In this document: piece after piece, positions 62,513-64,000 of the stretch | How positions within the stretch are numbered: position 1 is the first letter of the stretch | Layout of the letters: each line of letters opens with the position of its first letter | Source: a bacterium | GTDB lineage: Bacteria > Zhuqueibacterota > Zhuqueibacteria > Residuimicrobiales > Krinioviventaceae | Direction of reading: 5' to 3' | Assembly (NCBI GenBank): GCA_029561455.1 | Contig: JAKQIY010000029.1 | Location: forward strand, 1 to 64,000 | DNA: 64,000 nt | The notes under the pieces: generated by a model | What the model saw: the letters and a program-made list of their open reading frames with translations, nothing else | What the model was told of the DNA's origin: nothing | Databases searched by the model: none | Program-made: the position numbers and the translations under genes

Positions 62513-63288
62513 AGGTGAATGGTTGTGCCGGAGGCGGTTGCGTGAGTTAGATTGTTCTTTAAAGTGTCGGGACCCTGCCAGCAGGTGATGTGCACACGCG
62601 CAACGCCGCCGTGCAGCGCGGCAAACGCGGATTCCATTTTCGCCACCATGCCGTCTTTAATAACGCCCTGGCGGATGAGTTGTTCCGCATCGGACATGGA
62701 CAGGGAGGCCAGTAATTGTTCGCCGGATTTAACGCCGGGGACGTCCGTGAAATACAGCAGATCCGTGCAACCGGCGCCGATGGCCAGGGCTGCGGCGGCG
62801 CTGTCCGCATTGACGTTATAGCTGTTACCGGATTCGTCGGCGGAGATGGGGGAGACCACCGGCGTTAGCCCCTGCCGCCATGCCTGCCAGACCACATCCG
62901 GGTTGACCTTTTTGATCTGCCCGACATAGCCGTATTGTTGTCCCTGGCGGGCAATCGGCTCGGCGATGAGTAAACCGCCGCTTTTACCGGACAGGCACAG
63001 GCAGGAGAGCCCGCCTTCTTCAAGGTAAGCGGTGATGCGGCTGTTGATAGCGCCGGACAGTACCTGTTCGACAATGGCAATGTCTTCGCGTTCGGTGACG
63101 CGGATGCCGTCGATAAATTTTGTGGGACGGTTGGCCTGTTTGAGGGCGTTGGTGATTTCCGCGCCGCCGCCGTGCACAATGATCACCGCAGTATCGGCAA
63201 GGGCTTTGATAGCCTCGGCCAGTTGCAGGTAGCTGCTTTTATCGTCAAAGGCGCGTCCGCCTATTTTAATCAGTAATTTCGTGTTCAT
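62509..63288 (-). CDS. argB: Acetylglutamate kinase
   Basis: A 259-residue amino-acid kinase: KIGGRAFDD at the N-terminus, VHGGGAEI, GLSCLCLSGKSGGLL, NVNADSAAAALAIGAGCTDLLYFTDVPGV and GMVAKMESAFAAL, the last motifs binding N-acetylglutamate and ATP. It phosphorylates N-acetylglutamate in arginine synthesis. Slightly short for the family, without the N-terminal arginine-sensing helix, so it is probably not arginine-hexameric; that is inference. Overlaps argC by ATGA. Confidence 0.95.
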   Translation of the reverse strand: MNTKLLIKIGGRAFDDKSSYLQLAEAIKALADTAVIIVHGGGAEITNALKQANRPTKFIDGIRVTEREDIAIVEQVLSGAINSRITAYLEEGGLSCLCLSGKSGGLLIAEPIARQGQQYGYVGQIKKVNPDVVWQAWRQGLTPVVSPISADESGNSYNVNADSAAAALAIGAGCTDLLYFTDVPGVKSGEQLLASLSMSDAEQLIRQGVIKDGMVAKMESAFAALHGGVARVHITCWQGPDTLKNNLTHATASGTTIHL

Positions 63289-64000
63289 GTCAGTAAGCCG
63301 CTCTCCTCCGGCAGGCCCAGCATTATGTTCATGTTTTGAATGGCTTGGGAACTGGCGCCTTTGCCCAGGTTGTCGATTGCGGAAAAGAGAATGATTGTTT
63401 TACCGCCAGGGGCTTCCGCGCCGAGGAAGCAGTAATTGCTGTTGGCGGCCATTTTCATAGAGGGATAATCTTCCTGCAGGACATGCACAAACGGTTCGCT
63501 GGTATAGGCGTCTTTTAAAACCTGCAACACCTGCGCTTTGTCCATAACGGTTTTGGTCTGTACGTATATTGTGGACAGCATGCCGCGCGTTATGGGCGTT
63601 AAATGCGGCGTGAAAATGATGTCTGCCTTTTGGCCGCTGAAATTTTGTAAATGCGTCTCCATTTCGCCGACGTGTCTGTGCCGGCGTCCCGCCTTGTAGG
63701 GGGATAGATTCTCGTTGACGGATACGAAATGCGTGGTTTTGGTAGGACTTTTGCCCGCGCCGGAAACGCCCGATTTGGAATCGACAATGATGGCCGCATC
63801 GGCAAGCAGTCCCGCTTTGAGGAACGGCAATACCGCAAGCTGCACGCTGGTGGGGTAGCAGCCGGGGTTGCCGACGATGGCGGCGGATCTGATTTTGTCC
63901 CGGTTCCACTCCGGCAGGCCATAGACCGACCGGTCGAGCAGGTCGGGAGCGGGATGCTCCATGCCGTACCAGGCTTTATAGACCGCCGGGTCGCTGAAGC
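63285..64000 (-). CDS. argC: N-acetyl-gamma-glutamyl-phosphate reductase (5' end beyond the window)
   Basis: The open frame runs past the right edge without a start, so the gene is partial here. Before the first internal Met the frame reads ..DPAVYKAWYGM.., the expected ArgC segment. Seen: NPGCYPTSVQLAVLPFL (catalytic Cys in GNPGCYPT), DSKSGVSGAGKSPT, HRHVGEMETHL (catalytic His), FTPHLTPITRGMLSTIYV, and the end IDNLGKGASSQAIQNMNIMLGLPEESGL. Reduces acetylglutamyl phosphate with NADPH. Reads into argB with a 4-base overlap. Confidence 0.93.
   Translation of the reverse strand, partial: FSDPAVYKAWYGMEHPAPDLLDRSVYGLPEWNRDKIRSAAIVGNPGCYPTSVQLAVLPFLKAGLLADAAIIVDSKSGVSGAGKSPTKTTHFVSVNENLSPYKAGRRHRHVGEMETHLQNFSGQKADIIFTPHLTPITRGMLSTIYVQTKTVMDKAQVLQVLKDAYTSEPFVHVLQEDYPSMKMAANSNYCFLGAEAPGGKTIILFSAIDNLGKGASSQAIQNMNIMLGLPEESGLLT

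Overview
The window looks like a chromosomal piece of a Gram-negative-type bacterium of the FCB group or a neighbouring candidate phylum (Calditrichota, KSB1 or similar). The reasons are four secreted proteins ending in a Por/type IX (T9SS) C-terminal sorting domain (YPNPFN... / GxYFY... / KM.LLK), Omp85 outer-membrane proteins, and SD-led genes (GGAGG) of about 50% GC. The phylum call is inference; there is no rRNA or ribosomal marker, and I saw no tRNA and no CRISPR array.

Layout. 1-2.4 kb: palindrome-rich non-coding DNA, a small beta-barrel-like protein, a cupin. 2.4-13.7 kb (all minus strand): GxxExxY protein, then an Omp85 / Omp85 / RsmE / HIT / hydrolase run, an RsbW-like ATPase, a large barrel protein, FtsB, enolase, and a fused VTE5-like/VTE6-like (DUF92) polyprenol-kinase-type membrane protein. 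13.7-14.2 kb: AT-rich gap with two perfect DnaA boxes. 14.2-18.8 kb: surface-polysaccharide genes (epimerase, WecA/MraY-like transferase, GT4, Wzx flippase) with ATGA/TTGA-type overlaps. 18.8-19.5 kb: a MITE-like element and a second palindrome cluster. 19.5-23.8 kb: secreted M1 peptidase and a beta-CASP nuclease-like MBL protein. 24-30.8 kb (plus strand): L-arabinose catabolism (AraB, AraD, and a FucI/AraA-superfamily isomerase in place of classical AraA), CotH-like protein, zinc alcohol dehydrogenase. 31.1-31.8 kb: RelB-Doc toxin-antitoxin pair with a palindromic operator. 32-39.7 kb: GH30, GH16 and other exported proteins, methyltransferase, C_GCAxxG_C_C protein. 40-44.8 kb: SDR-TetR operon with a readable promoter/operator, and a LacI-SDR-Gfo/Idh operon. 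45-52.8 kb: third palindrome cluster, a decayed flavodoxin, DUF362 protein, hydrolases, Fic protein, Tat flavodoxin, chagasin-type inhibitor, CaCA antiporter. 53-54.3 kb: a HigBA-like toxin-antitoxin locus with a duplicated, chimeric antitoxin and a nonsense-broken antitoxin gene between. 55.1-60.5 kb: a strikingly AT-rich island encoding a SEC-C methyltransferase, a small membrane protein, a stand-alone receiver, a PocR-domain histidine kinase and a two-TM protein. 60.9-64 kb: arginine biosynthesis argC-argB-argD plus a short GNAT acetylglutamate synthase; argC runs off the right edge.

The best candidates for something undescribed are the AT-rich signalling island (55.1-60.5 kb), the antitoxin module-swapping locus (53-54.1 kb), and the dispersed families of short palindromes in nearly every long intergenic gap. 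All functional statements come from reading motifs by eye; no database search was run.
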